43,004 nucleotides of DNA from Candidatus Sulfotelmatobacter sp. (GCA_030041475.1 JASHNU010000020.1:1-43004), one strand, 5' to 3'. Positions 17,587-26,533 are shown, counted from the stretch's first letter. Notes: generated from the sequence alone by a model not told the origin. Made by a program: numbers and translations.

Positions 17587-18573
17587 ATGCGCATGCGTGG
17601 TCTCGCACCTTTTCTTGTCCTGCTAGGACTGTTTGCTTTCGGCCAGTCCGCGCCGCAGTTCTCACCGCCGCCGACCGTTCCCGCGGGCGGTTCTGGTGGC
17701 AGTGAGGTGCCGGCCGGTGATAAAAGCAGCAACGATGTCTCCAGGCTTGATTTGACCCCGGACGCCACCGGCAAGCTCTCTCAAGAGCAGATGCAAGCCC
17801 TGCTGCGGGTGGTGGCCGACAAGGACCTGGAGAACGACAAGCGCCAGCGTGATTACACCTACATCGAGCGCGACGTCGACAACAAGCTGGATGGCAAAGG
17901 CAACATCAAATCCACAGAGGTGAGGACGTACGAGATTCTCGAGATTTACGGGGAACAGGTGCGGAGGCTGATCGAGAAGGACGACAAGGCGCTCGATGCC
18001 AGAGAAGCGGCCAAGCAAGAAGAGAAAATCCAGAAGATCATGGATAGACGCAAGAACGAATCGGAAGAAGAGCGCCGAAAGCGCGCCGAGCGAGAAGAAA
18101 AAGAGCGTGAAGACGACCGCAAATTCGTACGCGACGTGGCCGACGCTTACAACTTCACTCTGATCGGAACCGAGACTGTTGGCGGCCGCGATACCTGGGT
18201 AATTGACGGCGAACCTCGCGCAGGATTCGTTCCGCATACGAAGGAAGGCAAATTTCTATCGGACTTCCGGGGCAGGGTCTGGATCGACAAGGACGATCTG
18301 CAACTGGCCAAGCTCGACGTGGAGTGTCTCGACACGGTTTCCTGGGGGCTATTTCTAGCGCGCTTGCACAAAGGTTCTAAACTGCTGCTGGAACAGACCC
18401 GCGTGAACGATGAAGTCTGGCTTCCCCTGCACGTGGCGTTCAAAATAGACGTGCGCCTGGCGCTGCTCAAGGACTTCCACGTTGACGGCGATCAAACCTT
18501 CCGCGACTACAAGAAATTCCGCACGTCAGCCAGGATTGTTGGCGTGCAGGAAGTGAAAACCGACCAAAAGTAA
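17587..18573 (+). CDS. Secreted protein with central charged coiled coil, LolA/MucB-like C-terminal part
   Basis: 328 residues. It starts 'MRMRGLAPFLVLLGLFAFGQSA', a signal peptide, followed by a Pro/Gly-rich linker to about residue 50. A very charged Lys/Glu/Arg segment (about 130-180) predicts a long helix or coiled coil. The remainder ('NFTLIGTETVGGRDTWVIDGEPR', 'GRVWIDKDDLQLAKLDVE') looks like the antiparallel sheet of outer-membrane lipoprotein-carrier-like domains. It is probably periplasmic. The ribosome site is weak. No precise family or role can be given. Confidence 0.65.
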   Translation: MRMRGLAPFLVLLGLFAFGQSAPQFSPPPTVPAGGSGGSEVPAGDKSSNDVSRLDLTPDATGKLSQEQMQALLRVVADKDLENDKRQRDYTYIERDVDNKLDGKGNIKSTEVRTYEILEIYGEQVRRLIEKDDKALDAREAAKQEEKIQKIMDRRKNESEEERRKRAEREEKEREDDRKFVRDVADAYNFTLIGTETVGGRDTWVIDGEPRAGFVPHTKEGKFLSDFRGRVWIDKDDLQLAKLDVECLDTVSWGLFLARLHKGSKLLLEQTRVNDEVWLPLHVAFKIDVRLALLKDFHVDGDQTFRDYKKFRTSARIVGVQEVKTDQK

Positions 18574-18649
18574 TTGCGATTACTCCCTATTGTTTTAATC
18601 TAGGACTGCCTATAGCTAATCTTACGTCTGAGCCTTTCTTCAGACTATA

Positions 18650-20520
18650 ATGCATGCCCGGTGTGCAGTTATGCTGAAGCGTCGTTTATTGCCGGCATTG
18701 TTTCTTGCAGCCCTACTAAGTGAGGCACGGGCTAAGACAGAAAACTGGATCGAGGTGCGCAGCCAGCATTTTGTCATCGCAGCCAATTCAGGCGAGAAAC
18801 AAGCTAGACATGTGGCCGATCAGTTCGAGCGTATGCGTTCGGTGTTCCACCGAGCTTTTCCCAAACTCCACGGGGATTCCGGTTCGCCAATCGTCGTTTT
18901 GGCGATCAAGGACGAGAAAGAGTTTCGCGCTCTCGAGCCCGAAGCTTATTAGCGAAAGGACAGCTCAAGCTGGGCGGACTGTTTCTTCGCGCTCCGGATA
19001 AGAACTACGTTCTGATGCGGCTGGACGCCGAAGGACAGCATCCTTATGCAGTTATCTATCACGAATATACGCATTTGCTTCTAGCCAAGTCCGCGGATTG
19101 GATTCCCTTGTGGCTGAACGAGGGGCTAGCGGAGTTCTATCAGAACACGGAGATTCACGAGAAAGAAGCGTTGCTGGGAGAGCCGAGCGCGGAGAATCTG
19201 ATTCTCCTACGGCAAAATCGACTCCTACCGCTCGCAACTCTGTTCGCGGTCGATGAAAAATCGCCCTACTACCATGAGGAAAACAAAGGTTCAATTTTCT
19301 ATGCCGAGTCGTGGGCCCTCACGCACCTGATCCAAACAAGGGACTTCAAAGAAAATTCCCACCAGTTGCTCGACTACGCTGGGCTACTCGCCCAGAACGT
19401 AGATGCGGTTACCGCAGCTACACGCGTCTTTGGAGACTTGCAGAAACTGGAACGTGTGCTCGAAGCCTATGTTCGCCAAGGCACCTTTACTTATTTCAGG
19501 ATGCCCGCGTCCACTGAGGTGGACGAGTCTGCGTTCAACGCTCAAGCCCTCACTCCTGTGCAGGCCGATGCCATGGAAGCGGACTTCTTAGCGTACAACG
19601 GGCGATTGGCAGACTCGAAGCAGCTATTGGACCGCGTGTTACAGGAAGATCCGAAGAATGTTTCCGCCCAGGAGACCATGGGCTTTTTGGAATTCCGGCG
19701 GGGACATCTCGATGAAGCGCAGAAGTTGTATGCGCAGGCTGTGCAGCTCGACTCCCAGAGTTTTCTGGCTCACTATTATTTTGCCGTGATGTCCATGCGC
19801 GGCACTTCTGGGACCTCAGACCAAGCCCAGATAGAAAACAGTCTGCGGACTGCCATCAAACTGAATCCCGAGTTTGCTCCTGCCTACGACCAGCTCGCCG
19901 TCTTTTTGGCGATGCGTCACCGGGATCTTGAAGAAGCGCACCAAATGGGTCTGGCCGCGGTCCGGCTTGAGCCGGCCAACGTCGGCTACCGCATCAATTT
20001 GGCGAATGTTTTGCTGATTATGGAACAAGGAGCCAATGCCGTTAATGTGCTGCGCAGCGCAGCCAAGCTCGCCACGAAACCGGAAGAGGCCCAGGCAGTC
20101 GACGTGATGCTGATGCATGCGCAAGAGTATGCCGCCGCTCAGACGCAAGCCCAGGAACACAACCCGCAGCTGAAAGAGCCAGCGGTGCAGGTTTCAACGG
20201 GAGAGAATACCGATGTTTCTCCGCCGACTCGCGCCGACACTTTTGTGCCCAAAGGACCTCACCGTTTTCTCACCGGCACTTTAAGGAACGTTAACTGCCA
20301 TCTACCAAAGATGGACCTCACTTTGGATGCTGGCGGCAAGAGCCTCTCGCTCCACTCGGAGAACTACTTCAAGATCGAATTCACCAGTCTTGGTTTCCAG
20401 CCCAGCGGAGAACTGAATCCTTGTAAAGATCTGGAGGGGCGCCCGGCGAAAGTGGAATATGTCGAATCCGTCGACGACGCTGCCTTGGCACGAGTCCTCA
20501 GCATCGAATTACGCAAGTAG
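18650..20520 (+). pseudogene. Secreted HExxH metalloprotease-like TPR protein, interrupted by a 1-nt frameshift
   Basis: Frame 18650-18952 encodes a signal peptide and a segment ending 'EFRALEPEAY'. Then a TAG follows. From 18949 a second frame continues seamlessly as 'LAKGQLKLGGLFLRAPDKN', runs through 'YHEYTHLLLAKSADWIPLWLNEGLAEFYQ' (zinc motif HExxH plus downstream Glu, gluzincin style), then several TPR helices and a beta-rich end, stopping at 20520. Joined, the protein would be about 623 residues, a layout I know from acidobacterial secreted proteins. Restoring one T in the short run at 18947-18950 would repair the frame. It is either a recent inactivation or a sequencing error. The downstream part could in theory be translated from ATG 19015, but without export. 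Confidence 0.7.
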
Positions 20521-20551
20521 CACAGTAGCCCGCCTGCGATTTTGCGCGTTA

Positions 20552-20557
20552 TATAAT
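20552..20557 (+). promoter_or_regulatory. uvrB: Candidate -10 box (TATAAT) upstream of uvrB
   Basis: A perfect TATAAT lies about 140 nt before the uvrB start, in the short gap after the TPR gene. No good -35 is seen at 16-18 nt, so activity is uncertain. No LexA-type box was recognised by eye. Confidence 0.4.
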
Positions 20558-20606
20558 AGAGAGATTTCGTCCCCGTGGAATCGCCTTCTGTGAGCCTGCC
20601 GGGAAA

Positions 20607-20635
20607 GCAGATTCCTCGCTTCGCTCGGAATGACA
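20607..20635. repeat. Short palindromic interspersed repeat (GCAGATTCCTCGC...GGAATGACA type)
   Basis: The segment has inverted arms ATTCC (20611-20615) and GGAAT (20627-20631) around a GC-rich centre. I recognise the sequence as a widely scattered bacterial intergenic repeat whose antisense translation produces the spurious peptide string 'CHSERSEES'. It lies in the uvrB leader, between the -10 candidate and the start codon, so it would be transcribed. Its origin and mechanism are unknown. Confidence 0.6.
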
Positions 20636-20698
20636 AGCGCCAGAGCATGGGATGGGTCCGGCTAGGGGCTGAAGGCTGATATCTGAGGGCTGGTTCTT

Positions 20699-22690
20699 AT
20701 GGATTTTAAACTTGTTTCCAACTACAAGCCGCAGGGAGACCAGGCGGCGGCGATCGAGGCGCTGACGCGCGGCATCTTCGACCGAGAGCAGCATCAGGTG
20801 CTGCTGGGTGTAACCGGGTCAGGCAAGACCTTCACCATGGCCAAGGTGATTGAGGCGGTGAACCGGCCCACGATCGTGATGGCGCATAACAAGACGCTGG
20901 CGGCGCAGCTTTACCACGAGTTCAAGAGTTTCTTCCCGCACAACGCGGTCGAGTACTTCGTTTCCTATTACGACTACTACCAGCCCGAGGCCTACGTTCC
21001 AGCGGCCGATCTCTACATCGAAAAAGAAGCTACCATCAACGACGAACTCGACAAGCTGCGTCTGTCGGCGACCAAGTCGTTGTTTGAGCGGCGGGACGCG
21101 CTCATCGTCGCATCGGTGAGCGCAATCTACGGCCTGGGATCGCCTGAGGCCTATTACGGCATGATGCTATTCCTCGAAAAAGGACAGAAGGTGAAACGCG
21201 AGGACATCACGCGCAAGCTGGTCGACATTCTTTATGAGCGCACCAACAGCGAGTTTCGCCGCGGAACATTTCGCGTGCGCGGCGACGTGATCGATGTCTA
21301 TCCGACGTATGACGACATGGCCTATCGCATCGAGCTGTGGGGCGATCAAGTCGAGGCCCTGTCGCAGATCGATCCCCTGTTTGGCACAGTCAAGCAGAAG
21401 TATGTGCGGCTGCCGATTTATCCCAAGACGCACTATGTGATGAAGGATGAAACGCGGGCGTCGGCGGTCGAGTCGATCAAGAAGGAATTGGCGCGGTGGG
21501 AAGTGGAGCTGGAGAAGCAGGGGCGTCTGGTCGAATCGCAGCGCATCCATCAGCGCACCATGTTCGATCTGGAGATGATCAAGGCCATGGGCTATTGCCA
21601 TGGCATCGAGAATTATTCGCGGCACTTTACCGGGCGGCTGCCGGGCGAGCCTCCGCCAACACTGCTGGACTATTTTCCGCGCGACTATCTGTTTTTCATC
21701 GACGAATCACATCAGACCGTGCCGCAGCTGCGCGGCATGTACCATGGCGATCGGTCGCGCAAGGAGATCCTGGTGGAGTACGGGTTTCGCATGCCATCGG
21801 CGCTGGACAACCGCCCGCTGACGTTTGAGGAATTTGAGCACCGCACGAATAAATTGATTTATGTTTCGGCCACGCCAGGACCTTACGAGCTGACGAAGTC
21901 AGCGGGCGTGGTGGTCGAGCAGATCATCCGGCCAACGGGGCTGATTGATCCCGAAGTCGAGGTGCGGCCGGTGAAGGGGCAGATTGATGACTTGCTGCAC
22001 GAGATTCGGGCGCGGGCTGCGCGCGGAGAACGGGTTCTGGTCACGACTCTAACCAAGCGCATGGCGGAAGATTTAGCCGAGTACTATGCCGAGGTCGGCG
22101 TGAAGTGCCGATATATGCACTCGGAGATCGAAACGCTCGAGCGAGTGAAAATTCTGCGCGACCTGCGCAAAGGCGAGTTCGACGTATTGATCGGCATCAA
22201 TCTGCTGCGCGAGGGATTGGATTTGCCGGAGGTGTCGCTAGTCGCGATTCTGGATGCGGACAAGGAAGGGTTTCTGCGCTCGTCAGGGTCGCTGATTCAG
22301 ACGATCGGACGGTGTGCGCGACATTTGAACGGCCGCGCGATTCTTTATGCCGACAACATGACCGATTCGATGAAGCGCGCCATGGATGAGACTTCGCGTC
22401 GGCGCGCGATTCAGAGCGCGTACAACGAGGCGAACGGGATCACTCCGGAGTCGATCGTGCGCCCGCTCGACATGACCCTGGCCGCAATAGTGGCTGCGGA
22501 CTACACCGACCTGACCGCCGGCGAGGCCGAGGGCATACCGGAATTCAAGTCGCAGGAAGACGTGGACGCCTACATCGCAAAGCTCGAAACCGACATGCGG
22601 GAAGCGGCCAAGCGGTTTGAATTCGAGAAGGCGGCGAAGCTGAGAGACACGATCAAGGAGTTGCGGACGAAGGAGTTTCTATTCGCGTAG
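20699..22690 (+). CDS. uvrB: Excinuclease ABC subunit B
   Basis: 663 residues, the normal family length. Walker A 'GVTGSGKT' is near residue 39. The DNA-inserting beta-hairpin region is '[13 protein letters not shown]' near 92-104. Helicase motif II 'FIDESHQ' and motif VI '[12 protein letters not shown]' follow. The C-terminal UVR helix pair ('[22 protein letters not shown]') binds UvrC. The protein loads damaged DNA from UvrA and then recruits UvrC for dual incision in nucleotide excision repair. The ATG start matches the conserved N-terminus '[15 protein letters not shown]', and no strong Shine-Dalgarno is visible. A pair of tight hairpins follows the stop. Confidence 0.97.
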   Translation: MDFKLVSNYKPQGDQAAAIEALTRGIFDREQHQVLLGVTGSGKTFTMAKVIEAVNRPTIVMAHNKTLAAQLYHEFKSFFPHNAVEYFVSYYDYYQPEAYVPAADLYIEKEATINDELDKLRLSATKSLFERRDALIVASVSAIYGLGSPEAYYGMMLFLEKGQKVKREDITRKLVDILYERTNSEFRRGTFRVRGDVIDVYPTYDDMAYRIELWGDQVEALSQIDPLFGTVKQKYVRLPIYPKTHYVMKDETRASAVESIKKELARWEVELEKQGRLVESQRIHQRTMFDLEMIKAMGYCHGIENYSRHFTGRLPGEPPPTLLDYFPRDYLFFIDESHQTVPQLRGMYHGDRSRKEILVEYGFRMPSALDNRPLTFEEFEHRTNKLIYVSATPGPYELTKSAGVVVEQIIRPTGLIDPEVEVRPVKGQIDDLLHEIRARAARGERVLVTTLTKRMAEDLAEYYAEVGVKCRYMHSEIETLERVKILRDLRKGEFDVLIGINLLREGLDLPEVSLVAILDADKEGFLRSSGSLIQTIGRCARHLNGRAILYADNMTDSMKRAMDETSRRRAIQSAYNEANGITPESIVRPLDMTLAAIVAADYTDLTAGEAEGIPEFKSQEDVDAYIAKLETDMREAAKRFEFEKAAKLRDTIKELRTKEFLFA

Positions 22691-22691
22691 A

Positions 22692-22732
22692 GTGGGGCTT
22701 CGCCCCACCCGGACAGCCGATGGCGGCTGTCC
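22692..22732. terminator. Two tandem hairpins after uvrB (terminator or palindromic repeat)
   Basis: GTGGGGC-TTC-GCCCCAC (22692-22708) is followed by GGACAGCC-N6-GGCTGTCC (22711-22732). They lie between convergent uvrB and cheR and could stop transcription in both directions. There is no U-tract. The sequence style also resembles scattered repeats of this phylum, so the terminator role is inferred. Confidence 0.5.
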
Positions 22733-22743
22733 CTATGATTCGT

Positions 22744-23784
22744 TTACCTTCCGTACGCCGCGCTGGCGGCCAACGGCTTGCGGTGGACGGTGTATCCGTC
22801 GAAAACTTCGGGACGGAAGTTGAGATTGGGGGCGCAAAGCTTCTCGGTTTGACTTAGGAAGAGGTAGCCACCGGGCTCGAGATACAGGTGCAGGCGCTCG
22901 AGCAGTGCGGTCCGCTGCGGACGCGACAGGTGCGGCAGTACATCCATGCAGAAGATGCAGTCGAATCGCCCGATGTAGACCGGCTTGGTCAGATTCATGG
23001 TGTTGAACGTGACCAGGCTGCGCAGACGCGGCTTGACCAGAAGGTGGGTGCCGACCGGGGCGCCTGAAGCAGCGCCGCCCGGCACACCTTCCAGCGCTCC
23101 GTTCTGGATATTGGCGCTGGCGATCTTCGAAAATGCCGCTCGAATACTTGCCGGCGGCAAGCCCGCCAGAGCCGATTGCGGATAGAGTCCGCGTTCGGCG
23201 ACTTCAATCGCTGAAGGCAGCAGGTCGGTTCCAACAATGTGCACCGACCAATCCTTGGTGCCCTGCCCCTTGGTCGACTGCCCCTCGCGCGGAGACGGGG
23301 AATCCTGAATCCCACCGGCGTTGCGGGGAGTGCCAGCCCTCTCCTTAAGGCCGTTGCCGGCTCCGTTGGGCAGACTGTCACACAAGGCCATGGCAATGGA
23401 ATATGCCTCTTCTCCGGTGGCGCAGCCGGCGCTCCAGATGCGCAGCGTGCACGGGCCGTCTTCTGACTTGCGCGCGTATAGCTGCGGGACCACGTATTGA
23501 GCGAGAGTGTTCATCGCCCCGGGATGACGGAAGAACCCCGTGTTGACGTTGAGGACGCCATCAAGAAAGCTGGGCAAGAAGGACGGATCCCGATCGCCCG
23601 CCCGCAGGGAGTGCAGCAGCTCGGCCGGAGATTGCATCTCCCGAGTCTCGAGATACTCGGCCACATGGGCGGCCAAAGCGCTGTTGGGACAGTCGAGCAG
23701 AATGCCCGTCTGCCGCTCGACCAGAAGGCGCAGATCAGAGAGTTCGTGCTCGAGAATGGTCACGCCCGCCATCAACTTATGCAT
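22744..23784 (-). CDS. cheR: CheR-type chemoreceptor methyltransferase (accessory copy)
   Basis: 346 residues from ATG 23784, chosen because GGAGAAGGA lies about 5 nt upstream; a GTG at 23814 has no such site. The N-terminal helical domain is followed by 'VNTGFFRHP' and the SAM motif 'RIWSAGCATGEEAYSIAM' near residue 115. Later come 'IVGTDLLPSAIEVAERGLY' and 'FDCIFCMDVLPHLS', where 'NVMIYF' is usual; the conserved Asn is replaced by Cys. Two extra segments rich in Gly/Pro/Ser interrupt the catalytic domain (about residues 138-172 and 225-240). It should methylate receptor glutamates but is more divergent than the second CheR at 36170. It is last in the leftward PilZ-like operon, 127 nt after the preceding gene. 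Confidence 0.8.
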   Translation of the reverse strand: MHKLMAGVTILEHELSDLRLLVERQTGILLDCPNSALAAHVAEYLETREMQSPAELLHSLRAGDRDPSFLPSFLDGVLNVNTGFFRHPGAMNTLAQYVVPQLYARKSEDGPCTLRIWSAGCATGEEAYSIAMALCDSLPNGAGNGLKERAGTPRNAGGIQDSPSPREGQSTKGQGTKDWSVHIVGTDLLPSAIEVAERGLYPQSALAGLPPASIRAAFSKIASANIQNGALEGVPGGAASGAPVGTHLLVKPRLRSLVTFNTMNLTKPVYIGRFDCIFCMDVLPHLSRPQRTALLERLHLYLEPGGYLFLSQTEKLCAPNLNFRPEVFDGYTVHRKPLAASAAYGR

Positions 23785-23911
23785 AAATCCTTCTCCCGCC
23801 GGGTGCGAGATCACGCGTCATCACAACTACCGCAAGACTCGAACTTCGGGAGGAGGGTCGTTTCTCGTTTCCTTGTTTCCGATTCACCGTTCTGAATTCC
23901 TTCGGTTGTTC

Positions 23912-24607
23912 TCATGCGCCGGCTGTCGCCGCATACGACTTGCCGGAGTCTCTTTTTGCCTGTTGCGCCACCACATTCATTTCCTTTTCCAGCGACGAAA
24001 AGCGCTGCATGATTTCGTGAATACGCAGCGTCATGTTGCGAATGGTTTCAATCTGCGCGCGGGTCTGGGCCGAAAGGCTCCCAGGTTCGAGCAGCAGCAA
24101 ATCCGAATTACCGAGCACCGACGTGAGCGCATTGTTCAGGCTGTGGCGCATTTCGAGCATGTAACGCCCGAGCGTGGCCTGCCGTTCGAGCGAGGCGCAG
24201 GCCAGTTCCGCGGCGCGAGCACGCGCTTCCGACCGCGAGCGGTGCACGGCTTCGCTTGCGGCCAGCACCAGCGTTTCGAGCCAGTGCGCCGTTTCCTGGC
24301 AATCGCCGGGACGCAGGATAGAGATGCGCGGCCAGCGCTCGCGAACCAGCTGCGCTGTAGCAGCATCGTGGCTGAGACAGTAGATTGGCTGACCGGTGGA
24401 GTGGAGTGGCTCAAGGACGACCGAGAGGAGTTCACGGCGCAACTCGTTGACGATGGCTACGTCAAACGCATCGACGGCGAATCGGGGCCACAAGTCGCCG
24501 CTCAGCAGGGTGAACGTGGGCACGTTACGCTCCATCTGCCAGCGGGCCATGACGCGCCGAGAGAAATCGGCGTCATCGGAGATGATGAGTACAGTCGGCG
24601 TGTCCAC
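23912..24607 (-). CDS. Receiver-like protein with kinase-type H-box but no ATPase domain
   Basis: 231 residues from GTG 24607 (AAGGA 8 nt upstream; the open frame continues further but would overlap the previous gene). The N-terminal part 'PTVLIISDDADFSRRVMARW' resembles a receiver fold, but the expected phospho-Asp strand reads 'FDVAIVNE', without an obvious Asp at the usual place. Near residue 163, 'GRYMLEMRHSLNNALTSVLGNSDLLL' closely matches the dimerisation/phospho-His helix of HisKA kinases. The chain then ends about 65 residues later without N, G1 or G2 boxes. It may be a phosphotransfer or scaffold protein, or a dimeric decoy. It sits between the Ala/Lys-tail gene and cheR in the same operon. 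Confidence 0.7.
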   Translation of the reverse strand: MDTPTVLIISDDADFSRRVMARWQMERNVPTFTLLSGDLWPRFAVDAFDVAIVNELRRELLSVVLEPLHSTGQPIYCLSHDAATAQLVRERWPRISILRPGDCQETAHWLETLVLAASEAVHRSRSEARARAAELACASLERQATLGRYMLEMRHSLNNALTSVLGNSDLLLLEPGSLSAQTRAQIETIRNMTLRIHEIMQRFSSLEKEMNVVAQQAKRDSGKSYAATAGA

Positions 24608-24675
24608 TTGCGGCTTCCTTGTTCGACTTTCCTTGTCCAGCGTTCGTTGTTCGGTTTTCCCTAGGCTCGCGACGC

Positions 24676-25938
24676 TCAGCCCTTCTTCTTTCCCTGATCT
24701 GTGCTCGATTCGGGTTCCGAGTCCCAACCCGGAGTAGGGGCCACTTCAAATTCCGGGGCTGCTGAAGTCGGAGCCGCAGGTTTCACTTTCGGCCTCGCTG
24801 CTGCCGCCTGAGCGGCGGGCTTAACAGCGGCTCTCGGCGCTTTCGAAGATGCAGTCACCGCGGCGGAGGCGACAGCAGCACGCGCCGCCGTCGCTGGCGG
24901 TTTGGCAGCCGCTGCAGCAGGTTTTGCGGCGGGCGCAGGCTTCGTCGCCGCAACTGGCTTGGTGGTCGCGGCCGGCTTAGCCGCGGCGGGTGGCTTGGCT
25001 GCAGTTGCCGCAGGCTTGGCGGCTTCGGCTCGCTTCGCCTTGGCCTCAGCCACGGGCGCATTACTTTTTCCAAGCGCGCTGTCCACTGAGGCCCGCAGGT
25101 CCACGAGCATGCGCAGCGGTTGTCCGGAGGAATATTCCGCCTGGAACATCACCTTCCACGACTGGCAGATCATGCGCAGACGCACGATCGGCTCCTGCGC
25201 TGAAAACTGCGCGCGCCGACAGTCGATGGTCTGGACGCCTTTTTCCTCCAGCACAGTCAGCCCATCAAGAATTGTGTTGAGATCGCCTAGCATCAGGCGG
25301 AAGAAACTACGTCGCATCAGGTATCCGAAGCGGGTGAACGCCGCCAGCGCAACCGGCAGGTAAAACAGTTCGCCGGCCAGGCTCTTGGCCTTGCGTCCCT
25401 GCTCCAGCACGCCGCCATGAAGCAGTTCATCGAGCGACCGCGATTTGCGGGCGAGCTCCAGCACGCGGTCGAGCGCGTTCAGCCAAACTGGAGGCTTGAG
25501 CTCTACCGTGCCGAGTGCGGGTTCGAGCGCCTTGGCCACAAACGCCAGGTCGACCTTCGCGTCGTCGACGTCGGTAGGCGCGATCTGGCTGAAATACTGC
25601 ACCAGCACAAAGTCGATCTTGTCGCGGATGGCGTCCGTTTTTTGGGTTTTCGCCAGAAAATGCTTGATCAGTTCGAGCAGCGCATCCTGGTTCGCGAGCG
25701 AACTGGTTTGCAGAAACTGACGCAGCTGGTGCACCTGGATGCATTCATCCATCTTTTCCAGCCAGCGGTTGGCCTGTTCGACGGCCTCTTTTCCGGGCGT
25801 GTCAGCACCGGTTTCCAGCTCGGCGCAGGGTTCGGTCTCAATGGCGAACTCGCGGGCCATCTCGAAATACATGGGATACAGCTGGCGGGCAACGTTCCAT
25901 TGCGTGGCGAGATCTTGTGCGGGTGTGGAAGGAGTCAT
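24676..25938 (-). CDS. Helical protein with long Ala/Lys/Pro-rich C-terminal tail, unknown function
   Basis: 420 residues from ATG 25938, which overlaps the stop of the PilZ-like gene by 4 nt (ATGA). The longer frame to 26463 runs over that gene and is rejected. Residues 1-300 are mostly amphipathic helices without a motif I recognise ('FLQTSSLANQDALLELIKHFLAKTQ', 'MRRSFFRLMLGDLNTILDGL'). Residues about 305-400 are a repetitive tail of AKPAA/TKPVA units, like the basic tails of bacterial histone-H1-like proteins. The chain ends in an acidic then lysine-rich tip ('DQGKKKG'). The tail suggests binding to nucleic acid or polyanions, or a flexible tether to a signalling array. No function is assigned. 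Confidence 0.65.
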   Translation of the reverse strand: MTPSTPAQDLATQWNVARQLYPMYFEMAREFAIETEPCAELETGADTPGKEAVEQANRWLEKMDECIQVHQLRQFLQTSSLANQDALLELIKHFLAKTQKTDAIRDKIDFVLVQYFSQIAPTDVDDAKVDLAFVAKALEPALGTVELKPPVWLNALDRVLELARKSRSLDELLHGGVLEQGRKAKSLAGELFYLPVALAAFTRFGYLMRRSFFRLMLGDLNTILDGLTVLEEKGVQTIDCRRAQFSAQEPIVRLRMICQSWKVMFQAEYSSGQPLRMLVDLRASVDSALGKSNAPVAEAKAKRAEAAKPAATAAKPPAAAKPAATTKPVAATKPAPAAKPAAAAAKPPATAARAAVASAAVTASSKAPRAAVKPAAQAAAARPKVKPAAPTSAAPEFEVAPTPGWDSEPESSTDQGKKKG

Positions 25939-26324
25939 GATTTTACGATCCAGTTGGGCACTTCGCCCAGAAAGCGCGCGGCCACCACAGTCTGGCCGGG
26001 ATGGTATTGCACAGCCACGACCGAGACCTCGACGTTGAGCGAGCCGTCCGAGTTGCGCAGTCGAAGTACGTCGCCAAATTCCAACGGGGTGTGGCAGGCG
26101 AAGAAAACTTCGTGCGAGGTACCGAATTCGATCACCGTGCTTTCGGTGAAACCGGCGGTTGCACCTACTTCGAGCGTGCGCGCCAGTTGCACCGCGATGC
26201 GTACCGGGGTCGCTTCCGGAAAAAAGCGGGCTAGCCCAGCCACTGAACTGGCGTCGTGGCTGATGCGTCCGGTTGCTGTGGCTTGTTGCGCCAAGCTTTC
26301 CTCGAAATGCGGGCCTCGAAACAC
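25935..26324 (-). CDS. Degenerate PilZ-like domain protein
   Basis: 129 residues from GTG 26324 with AGAGG about 6 nt upstream. The segment 'TPVRIAVQLARTLEVGATAGFTESTVIEFGTSHEVFFAC', then 'GDVLRLRNSDGSLNVEVSVVAVQYHPGQTVVAARF', has the strand pattern of a PilZ barrel. It lacks the RxxxR and D/NxSxxG c-di-GMP contacts, so nucleotide binding is doubtful. It is the first gene of a leftward operon, 4-nt overlap with the next gene, preceded by a sigma-54-type promoter at 26423-26439. The family call is moderate. Confidence 0.6.
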   Translation of the reverse strand: MFRGPHFEESLAQQATATGRISHDASSVAGLARFFPEATPVRIAVQLARTLEVGATAGFTESTVIEFGTSHEVFFACHTPLEFGDVLRLRNSDGSLNVEVSVVAVQYHPGQTVVAARFLGEVPNWIVKS

Positions 26325-26422
26325 TGGCCTCTAGTGAGCGCCTCAAATGCGGGCGGGCTCCCCCTTCTTCCCGGTTAGGAAGAACTTGGGGAGCCAGAAT
26401 CCGCTGTTCGGCAAAACAAACG

Positions 26423-26439
26423 AGCAACGCGGCCGCCAA
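26423..26439 (-). promoter_or_regulatory. Sigma-54 (-24/-12) promoter of the PilZ-like/CheR operon
   Basis: The minus strand reads TTGGCGGCCGCGTTGCT, matching the sigma-54 pattern TTGGCACGNNNNTTGCW with GG and GC exactly 10 nt apart. The start site would be near 26412, about 90 nt before the GTG at 26324. The activator-type dyad at 26535-26549 lies about 100 nt upstream, the usual enhancer distance. Confidence 0.7.
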
Positions 26440-26533
26440 TTTTGGGAACGGAAGGATTAGCACCGAGGTGGGAGCGTTTTCAGCGGGTTACCGCGGCTTT
26501 GAGATGCGCAAGATGAGCTCAAACTCACGATTC

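Noticed and set aside
18940-18960. Programmed -1 frameshifting in the HExxH/TPR gene
   Set aside because: No X-XXY-YYZ slippery heptamer or evident downstream pseudoknot at the junction.
20549-20794. Antisense open frame with the 'CHSERSEES' string
   Set aside because: This is the known artefact of translating the interspersed repeat, and it overlaps the uvrB start.
24676-26463. 595-residue version of the Ala/Lys-tail protein
   Set aside because: The extension runs out of frame over the PilZ-like gene and its promoter; the ATG at 25938 with ATGA overlap is the natural start.
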